From: Streptomyces albireticuli
Lineage (GTDB): Bacteria > Actinomycetota > Actinomycetes > Streptomycetales > Streptomycetaceae
Length of the DNA: 64,000 bases
Assembly (NCBI RefSeq): GCF_002192455.1
Contig: NZ_CP021744.1
Location: 6,782,501 to 6,846,500, forward strand
Direction: 5' to 3'
Below, piece by piece: positions 9,097-17,222 of this stretch; the first letter of the stretch is position 1; the number at the start of each line of letters is the position of its first letter. A model generated the notes under the pieces. The model ran no database searches, had not been told where the DNA came from, and saw nothing but the letters and a program-made list of their open reading frames with translations. The position numbers and the translations under genes are program-made.

Positions 9097-9244
9097 CACC
9101 CCGCGGGCGCGCACCCCCGCCGCGGGACACGCCCCGGCCCCCGCCGGGGGCACACCGTGACCCACCCCCTCCGTCCACCCCGCACCGACCGACCACAGGT
9201 CCGCGAACCGCGCCGCACGCCCCGCGCCGGCGCCGAGGAGTCCC

Positions 9245-10729
9245 ATGACCGACCAACTCGCCCCGCCCACCGTGGCGGGCAAGACCACGCCCCCGTCCCT
9301 GCGCACCGGCCCCGTCCTCCTCGTACTGCTGTCGGCCATGTTCTTCGCCCAGTTCGACTTCTTCGTGGTGAACGTCGCCGCGCCGTCGCTGGAGACGAGC
9401 ATCCACGCCGGACCCGCGGCCCTCGAACTCGTCGTCGGAGGCTACGCCTTCGCCTACGCGGCGGGCATGATCACCGGAGGCCGGCTGGGGGACAAGTACG
9501 GCTACCGCCGGCTCTTCGTCATCGGCACGATCGCCTTCGGGGTCACCTCCCTGCTGTGCGGCATCGCCGTCAACCCCGAACAGCTCATCGTCGCCCGGCT
9601 GGCCCAGGGCCTCGCCGGCGCGGTGATGGTCCCGCAGGTGCTCGCCGTCGTGACGGCCGACTTCCCCGACGAGAAGAAGCCCCGCGCGATGGCCTGGTAC
9701 GGCGCCGCGGCCGGCCTCGGCTCCATCGCCGGGCAGGTGCTCGGCGGCGCCCTGATCGCCGCCGACTTCGCCGGCCTGGGCTGGCGCACCATCTTCCTGA
9801 TCAACGTGCCCTTCTGCGTGGTCATCGCCGCCGCCGCGATGCGCGTGCTGCCCGCCCGCACCCACACCCGGCGCGTCGGCCTCGACCCCGCCGGCGCCTT
9901 CGGCGTCTCCCTCGCCCTCGCCCTGCTCCTGGTCCCGCTGACCATGGGCCACAGCTCCGACTGGCCCGTGTGGACGTGGATCAGCATGGCGCTGGCCGTC
10001 CCCGTCGCCCTGGTGACCCTGCGCTGGGAGCGGCGGCTCGGGGCCCGGGGCGGCGACCCCGTGCTCGTCTTCCCGCTGTTCCGCAGCCCCTCCTTCCGCG
10101 GCGGCGTGGTCGCGAGCGTCGCGTTCATGGTCTACTTCGGCAGCTTCATGTTCACCCTGACCCTGCTCCTCCAGTCCGGGCTGGACCTCGGCCCGTTCGA
10201 GGCGGGCCTGGTCTTCTCCCCGATGGGCATCCTCTTCACGGCCACCTCCATGGTCGGCGGCCGGCTCACCGACCGGTGGGGCATGAGCGCCCTCGTCGTC
10301 AGCAGCGGGGTCATCGCCCTCGGCCTGATCGCCCTGGCCGCCCGGCTGTTCACCGCCGGCCCCGACACCGGGCTGCCCTGGATCGTGGCCTGCCTGTGCC
10401 TGATCGGCGCGGGCAACGGCGTGGTGCTCCCCGCCCTGTTCGGGGCCGCGCTGATGCGCGTACGGCCCCAGGACGCGGGCATCGCCTCCGGCATCCTCAC
10501 CACCACCCAGCAGTTCGCCGGCGCCGCCGGCGTGGCCGTCATCGGTGCGGTGTTCTTCGCCGTCGCCGGCCACGCGGCCACCTCGGCGGACTGGGCCACG
10601 GCCATGGGCTGGGCCACCGCGATCAGCGTCGCCATGGTCCTCGTCGTGATGTGGATGACCTGGACGTTCAAGCGCTTCACCGGCCCGGGCGCCGCACCGG
10701 GCGCGGACGTCCCGGCCGCGCACGTCTGA
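9245..10729 (+). CDS. MFS drug/metabolite exporter, DHA2 (EmrB/QacA) type
   Basis: Encodes 494 aa with about 14 predicted hydrophobic helices. The MFS motif GGRLGDKYGYRR follows the second helix (about 78-89), and the antiporter-type stretch GSIAGQVLGGALI is in helix 5. GAGGAG precedes the ATG by four bases. It lies 148 bases after the thioesterase gene in the same direction, and before the amidotransferase gene. Export of the cluster product and self-resistance are the likely roles, driven by the proton gradient across the cytoplasmic membrane. Confidence 0.9.
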   Translation: MTDQLAPPTVAGKTTPPSLRTGPVLLVLLSAMFFAQFDFFVVNVAAPSLETSIHAGPAALELVVGGYAFAYAAGMITGGRLGDKYGYRRLFVIGTIAFGVTSLLCGIAVNPEQLIVARLAQGLAGAVMVPQVLAVVTADFPDEKKPRAMAWYGAAAGLGSIAGQVLGGALIAADFAGLGWRTIFLINVPFCVVIAAAAMRVLPARTHTRRVGLDPAGAFGVSLALALLLVPLTMGHSSDWPVWTWISMALAVPVALVTLRWERRLGARGGDPVLVFPLFRSPSFRGGVVASVAFMVYFGSFMFTLTLLLQSGLDLGPFEAGLVFSPMGILFTATSMVGGRLTDRWGMSALVVSSGVIALGLIALAARLFTAGPDTGLPWIVACLCLIGAGNGVVLPALFGAALMRVRPQDAGIASGILTTTQQFAGAAGVAVIGAVFFAVAGHAATSADWATAMGWATAISVAMVLVVMWMTWTFKRFTGPGAAPGADVPAAHV

Positions 10730-10844
10730 CCCACCGCCCTCCGGGCCCCCGCGGGGTGCGGCTCCTCGCCGAGCGGGGACCGCACCCCGTCCCGCACCCC
10801 ACGTCCCCCACCCCAAGAGGCCGAGCGACAGGAGACAGCACGCC

Positions 10845-12698
10845 ATGTGTGGAATAGCAGGATGGGTCTCGTACGACCCGGCGCGACCCGTCACGGCCGC
10901 CACGGCCGACGCGATGACCGGCACCATGGCGTGCCGCGGCCCGGACGCCCACGGCCTGTGGCGGGACGACCGCGTCGCCCTCGGCCACCGCAGGCTCGCC
11001 GTCATCGACCCCGACGGCGGCGCCCAGCCCATGACCTTCGCCCACGACGGGCGCACCCTCGTCTCCCTCACCTACAGCGGCGAGGTCTTCAACTTCCGGG
11101 AGCTGCGGGCCGAACTGGAGGGCCGCGGCCACACCTTCCGCACGAGCAGCGACACCGAGGTCGTCCTCCACTCCTACCTCGAATGGGGCGAGGGCCTCAC
11201 CGAGCGCCTCAACGGCATGTACGCCTTCGCCGTCTGGGACACCCGCACCGAGGAACTCCTCCTGGTCCGCGACCGGATGGGTATCAAGCCGCTCTACTAC
11301 TACCCGCTCGCCGACGGCGTCCTCTTCGGCTCCGAGCCGAAGGCGATCCTCGCCCACCCCGCGGCCCGCGCGGCCGTCGACGCCGAAGGGCTCGCCGAGC
11401 TCGTCGCCTTCACCAAGACCCCCGGGCACGCGATCTACAAGGGGATGTACGAGCTGCCGCCCGGCCACACCCTGCGCGTCGGGCACACCGGCAGCCGGCT
11501 GCGCCGCTACTGGGCCCTGGAGGCCCGCGAGCACACCGACGACCTCGACACCACCGTCACCCACGTACGGGACCTGCTGGAGGACATCATCGGCCGGCAG
11601 ATGGTCGCCGACGTGCCCCTCGGCACGCTCCTCTCCGGCGGCCTGGACTCCAGCGTCATCACGGCGCTCGCCGCCCGCCACCGCACCGCCACCGGCGGCG
11701 GGCCCGTGCGGTCCTTCGCCCTCGATTTCGCCCGGCACGCCCAGGACTTCCGCGCCGACGACTGGCGGGGCACCCCCGACACCCCCTTCGCCGACGCCCT
11801 CGCCCGCCACGTGGGCTCCGACCACGGTGTCGTCACCCTCCAGCCGAGCGCCCTCCTCGACACCGCCGCCCGCGAGGCCGTGATGCGCGCCCGCGACCTG
11901 CCCTTCGACCTGGGCGACGGCGACACCTCGCTCTACCTCCTCTTCAAGGCGGTGCGCGAGCAGTGCACCGTCGCCCTCTCCGGGGAGTCGGCGGACGAGG
12001 TCTTCGGCGGCTACCGCTGGTTCCACCACCCCGGCTCCGTCGCCGCCGACACCTTCCCCTGGCTCGCCCCGCCCTTCGGCACCGGCATCTCCGGTCCCGG
12101 CAGCGGCCCCGGCGAGTCCCTCCTCGACCGCGGCCTCCTGGAGAAGATCGACCTCGCGGGCTACCGCGCCGACCGCTACCGCGAGGCCCTCGCCGAGGTG
12201 CCGCACCTCGACGGGGCGCCGCCCGTCGAACGGCGCATGCGTGAGATCGGGTATCTGCACCTCACCCGCTTCGTGCAGTGGATGCTCGACCGCAAGGACC
12301 GGGCGAGCATGGCCGTCGGCCTGGAGGTCCGGGTGCCCTTCTGCGACCACCGGCTGGTCGAGTACGTCTTCAACACCCCCTGGGCCATGAAGACCTTCGA
12401 CGGCCGCGAGAAGTCCCTGCTGCGCGCCGCGACCCGCGACCTCCTCCCGCCCGAGATCGCCGACCGCGTCAAGGCCCCCTACCCGACGACCCGAGACCCG
12501 CACTACCTGGAGGGCCTGCGCACCGCCCTCAAGCGCGCCACCGCGGGGCCCGACGCGCCGGTCCGCGCCCTGCTCGACGGCCCGTCCCTCGCGGCGGCCA
12601 CGGCGGACGAGCCGGAGCCGGGGTTCCGCACCGGTACGGAGCTGGTGCTGGCGCTGGACTTCTGGCTCCGCCGGCACGACGTCGCGCTGGAGATCTGA
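10845..12698 (+). CDS. Asparagine-synthase-like glutamine amidotransferase
   Basis: Encodes 617 aa. The Ntn-type glutaminase starts MCGIAGW, so Cys2 is the nucleophile after Met removal; the N-terminal half keeps RGPDAHG and GHRRLAVID. The synthetase half has the pyrophosphate loop SGGLDSS (about 264-270), GESADEVFGGYRW and the late DRKDRASMAVGLEVRVPF. AGGAG is located upstream of the ATG. The family makes asparagine from aspartate, ATP and glutamine, but many cluster-encoded members amidate a secondary metabolite or its precursor. Its place after an exporter in a ligase/PKS-like locus favours that role; a plain AsnB role cannot be excluded. Confidence 0.88.
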   Translation: MCGIAGWVSYDPARPVTAATADAMTGTMACRGPDAHGLWRDDRVALGHRRLAVIDPDGGAQPMTFAHDGRTLVSLTYSGEVFNFRELRAELEGRGHTFRTSSDTEVVLHSYLEWGEGLTERLNGMYAFAVWDTRTEELLLVRDRMGIKPLYYYPLADGVLFGSEPKAILAHPAARAAVDAEGLAELVAFTKTPGHAIYKGMYELPPGHTLRVGHTGSRLRRYWALEAREHTDDLDTTVTHVRDLLEDIIGRQMVADVPLGTLLSGGLDSSVITALAARHRTATGGGPVRSFALDFARHAQDFRADDWRGTPDTPFADALARHVGSDHGVVTLQPSALLDTAAREAVMRARDLPFDLGDGDTSLYLLFKAVREQCTVALSGESADEVFGGYRWFHHPGSVAADTFPWLAPPFGTGISGPGSGPGESLLDRGLLEKIDLAGYRADRYREALAEVPHLDGAPPVERRMREIGYLHLTRFVQWMLDRKDRASMAVGLEVRVPFCDHRLVEYVFNTPWAMKTFDGREKSLLRAATRDLLPPEIADRVKAPYPTTRDPHYLEGLRTALKRATAGPDAPVRALLDGPSLAAATADEPEPGFRTGTELVLALDFWLRRHDVALEI

Positions 12699-12756
12699 GG
12701 CGGGGCGGGGCCGTACGGGTGAATCTCCGAAGGCCGAAGATTTCCGGGGGTGATAT

Positions 12757-12792
12757 GGAGAAGCGATTCTCCTAAAGCTGGACAACAGCTTT
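12757..12792. promoter_or_regulatory. Two short inverted repeats downstream of the amidotransferase gene
   Basis: GGAGAA-GCGA-TTCTCC spans 12757-12772 and AAAGCTG-GACAA-CAGCTTT spans 12774-12792. They lie 59-94 bases past the amidotransferase stop and 143 or more bases before the next gene. They could form a weak tandem terminator or an operator for the following secreted-protein gene. The short, not very GC-rich stems make either call uncertain. Confidence 0.35.
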
Positions 12793-12934
12793 GAAGACAG
12801 TGTTCCCGAAAGTGTGATGATGGGCCGTGAGTCCACGATATTGACCCCTTGTCGTTCCTCGCGCGAAGCTCGCGCCAGGCTCGGAACACGGGCCGACGGG
12901 TAATCGGCCGAGCCGAGTCGGGAAAGGGGTCACG

Positions 12935-13369
12935 ATGAAGGTCCTGAATTCTCTGGGTGTGCTCGGGGCGAGCGCCCTGCTCGTTCTGGGCGCCGCCGGG
13001 GGTATGGCCCCGGCCGCGTCCGCCGCCGCGGCCCCCGCCGCACACCCGGCCGCCGCGGCCGACTACGCGGACTACTGGGCCACGGACGTGGAGACGGGCC
13101 GGACCAGCACCGGAAGCGTCCCGGCCGGCGGCAGAGCGAGCGACGAGGTCCCCCCGGGCGACAAGGACCGGCTGGCGTGCCGGAACGGTCACTTCCCGAC
13201 GCTTTCCTCGTTCCAGATCGAATGCGACGGGCCCCGCTGGCGCGTCTTCGTCGACTGCACGGACGACTTCCGGTATTTCTCCCCGGTCTTCTCCGGACGC
13301 TTCATCGTCAGGATCACCTGCCCGTCCCCGTACCGTGCCGTACGCGGCGGTGCCGTCGACCTGAGCTGA
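12935..13369 (+). CDS. Small secreted protein of unknown function
   Basis: Encodes 144 aa. A Sec signal peptide is clear: MKVLNS, a hydrophobic core to about residue 22, and an AASA-type cleavage site near residue 29. The mature part has four Cys (LACRNG, IECDG, VDCTDD, RITCPS), likely two disulfides, in a compact acidic domain. AAAGGGG upstream of the ATG supports the start. I do not recognise the family. It converges on the methyltransferase gene across a strong shared terminator. Confidence 0.75.
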   Translation: MKVLNSLGVLGASALLVLGAAGGMAPAASAAAAPAAHPAAAADYADYWATDVETGRTSTGSVPAGGRASDEVPPGDKDRLACRNGHFPTLSSFQIECDGPRWRVFVDCTDDFRYFSPVFSGRFIVRITCPSPYRAVRGGAVDLS

Positions 13370-13388
13370 GCGCTCCAGGACGCGTTTC

Positions 13389-13420
13389 TCGCCCCGCCGG
13401 TTCCTTTCCCGGCGGGGCGA
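13389..13420. terminator. Bidirectional terminator hairpin
   Basis: A perfect 12-bp stem (arms 13389-13400 and 13409-13420, TCGCCCCGCCGG paired with its complement) has an eight-base TTCCTTTC loop. It lies between the convergent stops at 13369 and 13430, so it can end transcripts from both sides. Confidence 0.85.
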
Positions 13421-13429
13421 ACCGCCGTG

Positions 13430-14266
13430 TCACGCCAGAAGCTTGGCCAGCGGCTCCGCCTCCGCCTCCGCCGTCGGCCGGGACACGTACAGCGCGGTGT
13501 GGAACCAGCCCTCGGTCTCCCGGCCGCGGGGATCCTCACGGGCCGCCGCCACCGCCTCCACGGCGTACCGCTGTTCGTCGGGGCCGGTGAACCGGCGCTG
13601 CGGGAAGGTGCGGGTGGTGAGCTTCTCCGTGCGCATCCCGCGCGCGGCCAGGGCGCTCGCGATCGGCCGGTAGGGGTACGTCCGCAGCACGAAGGCGGCC
13701 ACCCACACCGGCCCCTCCGCGTGGTCGAGCACGGCACCGAGGCTGCGGCCGGTCAGGAAGCTCGCCCCGCCGGTGATCGTGAGCAGCCGGGTGCCGCGCA
13801 GCTCCCGCCGCAGCTCCGGACCGGGCGGCATGGTCTCCAGGTTCACCGCGAACCCCGCGTCCAGCAGGCCCACGGCGCGGGCGTAGTCCACGGCGTTCGC
13901 GGCGATGTCCAGGCCGACCGTCCGGGGCGCCCCGGACCGGCGCCGCGCCGCGTAGAACGCCCGGTCCGCCTCGATCAGTTCGGCGGTGGTGAGCCCGGCG
14001 GTCTCCGCCGAGGTGTAGCGGGCGTACAGGTCGGTCAGGGTCACGTCGTGGCCGAGCAGCGCGGCGTTGGTGCCGTACGAGCAGCAGAGGTCCACCACCC
14101 TGGCCGAGGCGCCCCCGCAGGCGGCGGCCAGGCGCCGGAAGACGTCCTGGGCGTGGTGCGGCGTCTGGTATTCCCAGGGCCCGAGCGCCTGGAAGTAACC
14201 CCGGGGGTCGGGCCGGTCGTAGATCTCGTCGAAGGAGGTCATCCCGGCACCCGGCGTCTGCGTCAT
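13430..14266 (-). CDS. Class I SAM-dependent methyltransferase-like protein
   Basis: Encodes 278 aa with a Rossmann-type SAM-binding motif I, VVDLCCSYGTNAALL (about 57-71), in which the usual D-x-G-x-G-x-G is modified to DLCCSYG. The segment VGLDIAANAVDYARAVG looks like the following acidic motif. Substrate is unknown. It diverges from the SDR gene across 186 bases. It may belong to the neighbouring cluster as a tailoring enzyme, but nothing links it firmly. Start is the first Met (MTQTPGAGM); the Met at residue 9 is an alternative. Confidence 0.72.
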   Translation of the reverse strand: MTQTPGAGMTSFDEIYDRPDPRGYFQALGPWEYQTPHHAQDVFRRLAAACGGASARVVDLCCSYGTNAALLGHDVTLTDLYARYTSAETAGLTTAELIEADRAFYAARRRSGAPRTVGLDIAANAVDYARAVGLLDAGFAVNLETMPPGPELRRELRGTRLLTITGGASFLTGRSLGAVLDHAEGPVWVAAFVLRTYPYRPIASALAARGMRTEKLTTRTFPQRRFTGPDEQRYAVEAVAAAREDPRGRETEGWFHTALYVSRPTAEAEAEPLAKLLA

Positions 14267-14452
14267 GCGTGCGCGTCCTCTCGCCCCTGAGAGCTGCTCC
14301 CGTCACTCCTCACGCTAGTGATTCGCGTGCACCGTCGCCACCGGCCGGGCGGGGCGGATCCGGCAGCCGGGAATCAGAAGACCGGAACCGGGGTTCTCCG
14401 GACGGCCGCGGCATGCCCCGCCGCGCCCCCACGTACCGAAGGGACTTCGCGC

Positions 14453-15205
14453 ATGACCTCTCCCCGTACCCGCGGCGGGTCCGGCGCCGCGCCGCTCCAG
14501 GGCCGCGACGTCGTCATCGTCGGCGGGAGCTCCGGCATCGGCCTGGAGGTCGCGCGCCGCGCCGTCGCCGCCGGCGCCCGGGTGACGCTCGGCGGCCGGA
14601 ACGAGGAGAGGCTGGCCGGGGCGGCGGAGTCGCTGGGCGGCGCCGCGCGCTGGGCGGTGGTCGACAACACCGACAAGGAGTCGCTGGCCGCCTTCTTCGC
14701 CGGGGTCGAGCGGATCGACCACCTCTTCACGCCCGGCGCCTCCTACCAGGTGGGTCCCATGCGGGAGTTGACCGACGCCGAGGCCGAGAGCCCCTTCGTG
14801 TCGAAGTTCTGGGGGCAGTACCACGCGGTGAAGCACGCGGCACCCAAGCTGGCGCCCGACGGCTCGGTGGTCCTGATGGCCGGCGCGGCGAGCGTCCGGC
14901 CGCCGGCCGCGGCCCCCGCCTACGTGGCCTGCAACGCGGCCGTCGAGGGACTCGGCCGGGGGCTCGCCGTGGAACTCGCGCCCGTACGCGTCAACGTCGT
15001 CTCGCCCGGGACGATCGACGGGAACCTCTGGGCGGGCCGACCGGACGAGGCGCGGGAGGCGAGCTTCGCGCAGTACGGGCGCGACGCGCTGCTCCGCAGG
15101 ACGGGCACCGAGGGCGAGGTCGCCGACGCGGTGCTCTTCCTCTTCACCAACACCTTCATGACGGGCTCGACGCTCTACCCCGACGGGGGTTACGCGCTGC
15201 GCTGA
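14453..15205 (+). CDS. SDR-family protein with an atypical catalytic motif
   Basis: Encodes 250 aa with the cofactor-binding GGSSGIG motif (about 25-31) and the C-terminal FMTGSTLYPDGGYALR of classical SDRs. At the active site the sequence is APAYVACNAAVEGL, so the YxxxK lysine is Asn, and the catalytic Ser region reads VLMAGAASVRPP. A changed Lys usually abolishes or alters dehydrogenase activity, so the enzyme may use another proton relay or act on an unusual substrate. GAAGGG ten bases upstream supports the ATG at 14453 rather than an earlier in-frame ATG at 14318. Confidence 0.8.
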   Translation: MTSPRTRGGSGAAPLQGRDVVIVGGSSGIGLEVARRAVAAGARVTLGGRNEERLAGAAESLGGAARWAVVDNTDKESLAAFFAGVERIDHLFTPGASYQVGPMRELTDAEAESPFVSKFWGQYHAVKHAAPKLAPDGSVVLMAGAASVRPPAAAPAYVACNAAVEGLGRGLAVELAPVRVNVVSPGTIDGNLWAGRPDEAREASFAQYGRDALLRRTGTEGEVADAVLFLFTNTFMTGSTLYPDGGYALR

Positions 15206-15216
15206 GCCCGCCCGGG

Positions 15217-15254
15217 CCGGGGACGCGCGCGAGCGCCGCCGCGCGCGTCCCCGG
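15217..15254. terminator. Strong bidirectional terminator hairpin
   Basis: Perfect 15-bp stem: CCGGGGACGCGCGCG at 15217-15231 pairs with its complement at 15240-15254, with an eight-base loop. It sits between the convergent SDR and metallo-hydrolase genes. No U-tract follows, as is usual for actinobacterial terminators. Confidence 0.85.
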
Positions 15255-15266
15255 CGTCCGTGGGGC

Positions 15267-15899
15267 TCAGTGCCCCCGGGCGATCCACTCCGCCAGGGCC
15301 GGCGCCTCGGCGCCGATCGTGGTGGTGTCGCCGTGGCCGGTGCGCACGACGGTCTCCGGCGGCAGCGTCAGCAGCCGGTCCCGGATCGAGTCGATGATGG
15401 TGGGGAAGTCCGAGAAGGACCGCCCCGTCGCGCCCGGCCCGCCCTGGAAGAGGGTGTCACCGGTGAAGACCGTGCCCAGCGCGGGCGCGTACAGGCAGAC
15501 GCCGCCGGGGGAGTGGCCCGGGGTGTGCAGCATGGTCAGCTCCGTACCGGCGACGGTGAGCGTCCCGCCGTCCGCGAGCTCGCCGCCGGGGGCCGTGCCG
15601 GGGTGCGTCCGGTCCCACAGCTCGCGCTCGGCGGGGTGCAGCAGGACGGGCGCGCCCGTACGCGCCGCGAGCTCGGGCGCGGCGCCGATGTGGTCGTTGT
15701 GCGCGTGCGTGCACACGATCGCCACCAGCCGGCGGCCGCCCACCGCCTTCTCGATCGCGGCGGCGTCATGGGCCGCGTCGATCACGACGACCTCGTGGTC
15801 GTCGCCCACGAGCCAGACGTTGTTGTCGACGTCCCACACCCCGCCGTCCAGGGCGAAGGTGCCGGACGTCACCAGGTGTTCGATACGAGCGGTCGTCAC
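15267..15899 (-). CDS. Metallo-beta-lactamase-fold hydrolase next to mscR
   Basis: Encodes 210 aa with the full dizinc site: THAHNDH (HxHxDH, about 84-90), HTPGHSPGG, FTGDTLF and TGHGD near the C terminus. The spacing is that of glyoxalase-II-like thioester hydrolases. GTG at 15899 overlaps the stop of mscR (GTGA), so it is coupled to it. MscR oxidises S-(hydroxymethyl)mycothiol to S-formylmycothiol; the adjacent hydrolase plausibly hydrolyses the formyl thioester to formate and mycothiol. The family is clear; the exact substrate is inferred from context. Confidence 0.88.
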   Translation of the reverse strand: MTTARIEHLVTSGTFALDGGVWDVDNNVWLVGDDHEVVVIDAAHDAAAIEKAVGGRRLVAIVCTHAHNDHIGAAPELAARTGAPVLLHPAERELWDRTHPGTAPGGELADGGTLTVAGTELTMLHTPGHSPGGVCLYAPALGTVFTGDTLFQGGPGATGRSFSDFPTIIDSIRDRLLTLPPETVVRTGHGDTTTIGAEAPALAEWIARGH

Positions 15900-16981
15900 A
15901 GCCGCACCACCGAACGCAGGACCTCGCCCTTCTCCATGCGGTGGAAGGCCTCCTCGACCTCGTCCAGGGCGATCGTCTCACTGACGAACGCGTCGAGGTC
16001 GAGCCGCCCCTGGAGGTAGAGGTCGATCAGCATCGGGAAGTCGCGGGACGGCAGGCAGTCGCCGTACCAGGAGGACTTCAGCGAGCCGCCGCGCCCGAAG
16101 ACGTCCAGCAGCGGCAGCTCCAGCTTCATCTCCGGCGTGGGCACACCGACCAGGACCACGGTGCCCGCCAGGTCACGGGCGTAGAAGGCCTGCTCGTACG
16201 TCTCCGGGCGGCCCACCGCGTCGATGACCACATCCGCGCCGAAGCCGCCGGTGAGCGAGCGGATCGCCTCGACGCCGTCGGTGGAGCGGGAGTTGACGGT
16301 GTGCGTGGCACCCATCGACCTGGCCGTCTCCAGCTTGCCGTCGGAGATGTCCACGGCGATGATCTTCGAGGCGCCGGCCAGCCGCGCGCCCGCGATCGCC
16401 GCGCTGCCCACGCCGCCGCAGCCGATCACCGCGACCGTGTCGCCGCGCCCGACCGCGCCGGTGTTGATCGCCGCGCCCAGACCGGCCATCACTCCGCAGC
16501 CGAGCAGACCGGCGGCGGCCGGCGAGGCGGCGGGGTCGACCTTGGTGCACTGCCCGGCGGCCACCAGGGTCTTCTCCGCGAAGGCGCCGATGCCCAGGGC
16601 GGGGGAGAGCTCGGTGCCGTCCGTGAGCGTCATCCGCTGCTTGGCGTTGTGGGTGTCGAAGCAGTACCACGGGCGGCCGCGCAGACAGGCCCGGCACTGC
16701 CCGCAGACCGCGCGCCAGTTGAGGACGACGAAGTCGCCCGGGGCCACCTCGGTCACCCCGGCGCCGACCGACTCCACCACGCCCGCGGCCTCATGGCCGA
16801 GGAGGAAGGGGAACTCGTCGTTGATGCCGCCCTCGCGGTAGTGCAGGTCGGTGTGGCACACCCCGCAGGCCTGGATCTTCACCACGGCCTCGCCGGGGCC
16901 GGGGTCCGGCACCACGATCGTCTCGACCCGGACGGGTTCGCCCTTGCCTCGGGCGATGACACCGCGTACTTCTTGCGCCAT
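15896..16981 (-). CDS. mscR: S-(hydroxymethyl)mycothiol dehydrogenase
   Basis: Encodes 361 aa, the normal length of MscR. It is a zinc-containing class III alcohol dehydrogenase type: catalytic zinc ligands in CGVCHTDLH and GHEAAGVVE, a structural zinc site in CGQCRACLRGRPWYC, and the NAD-binding VIGCGGVGSAA. The phrase WYCFDTHNAKQRMTL is characteristic of the mycothiol enzymes. It oxidises the formaldehyde-mycothiol adduct with NAD+ in the cytoplasm, detoxifying formaldehyde. Start MAQEVRG at 16981 was chosen because the longer frame upstream lacks homology. Confidence 0.93.
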   Translation of the reverse strand: MAQEVRGVIARGKGEPVRVETIVVPDPGPGEAVVKIQACGVCHTDLHYREGGINDEFPFLLGHEAAGVVESVGAGVTEVAPGDFVVLNWRAVCGQCRACLRGRPWYCFDTHNAKQRMTLTDGTELSPALGIGAFAEKTLVAAGQCTKVDPAASPAAAGLLGCGVMAGLGAAINTGAVGRGDTVAVIGCGGVGSAAIAGARLAGASKIIAVDISDGKLETARSMGATHTVNSRSTDGVEAIRSLTGGFGADVVIDAVGRPETYEQAFYARDLAGTVVLVGVPTPEMKLELPLLDVFGRGGSLKSSWYGDCLPSRDFPMLIDLYLQGRLDLDAFVSETIALDEVEEAFHRMEKGEVLRSVVRL

Positions 16982-17222
16982 GGGGGACAGCCTGCCTTTC
17001 TCTCCGGTCGCTCCGGTGGAGCCGCCCTCCACTCTGCGCCGCCGGGGGGTCGCTGTCCAACATCCCAACCCGATCACATTCAGCAGGATCGATGATGAAT
17101 GCGGGGGAACGGTTCCTTGATCGTTCTCTTGAGGTCCCCCCGGCCCGCTCCTTGATCGTTTCCTTGACCGGGCCACGTCGGGGTCGCGTCGGGGCCACGT
17201 CGGGGCCGCGTCCGGGCTGTTC
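16982..17222. repeat. Intergenic region with short direct repeats upstream of mscR
   Basis: The 241 bases before mscR contain two copies of a CCTTGATCGTTYYCTTGA-like element (about 17112-17130 and 17151-17168), then three to four tandem copies of an approximately 12-base CACGTCGGGG-type unit (about 17173-17213). The first pair could be regulator sites for the mscR operon; the second looks like simple slippage repeats. No gene was seen. Confidence 0.45.
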
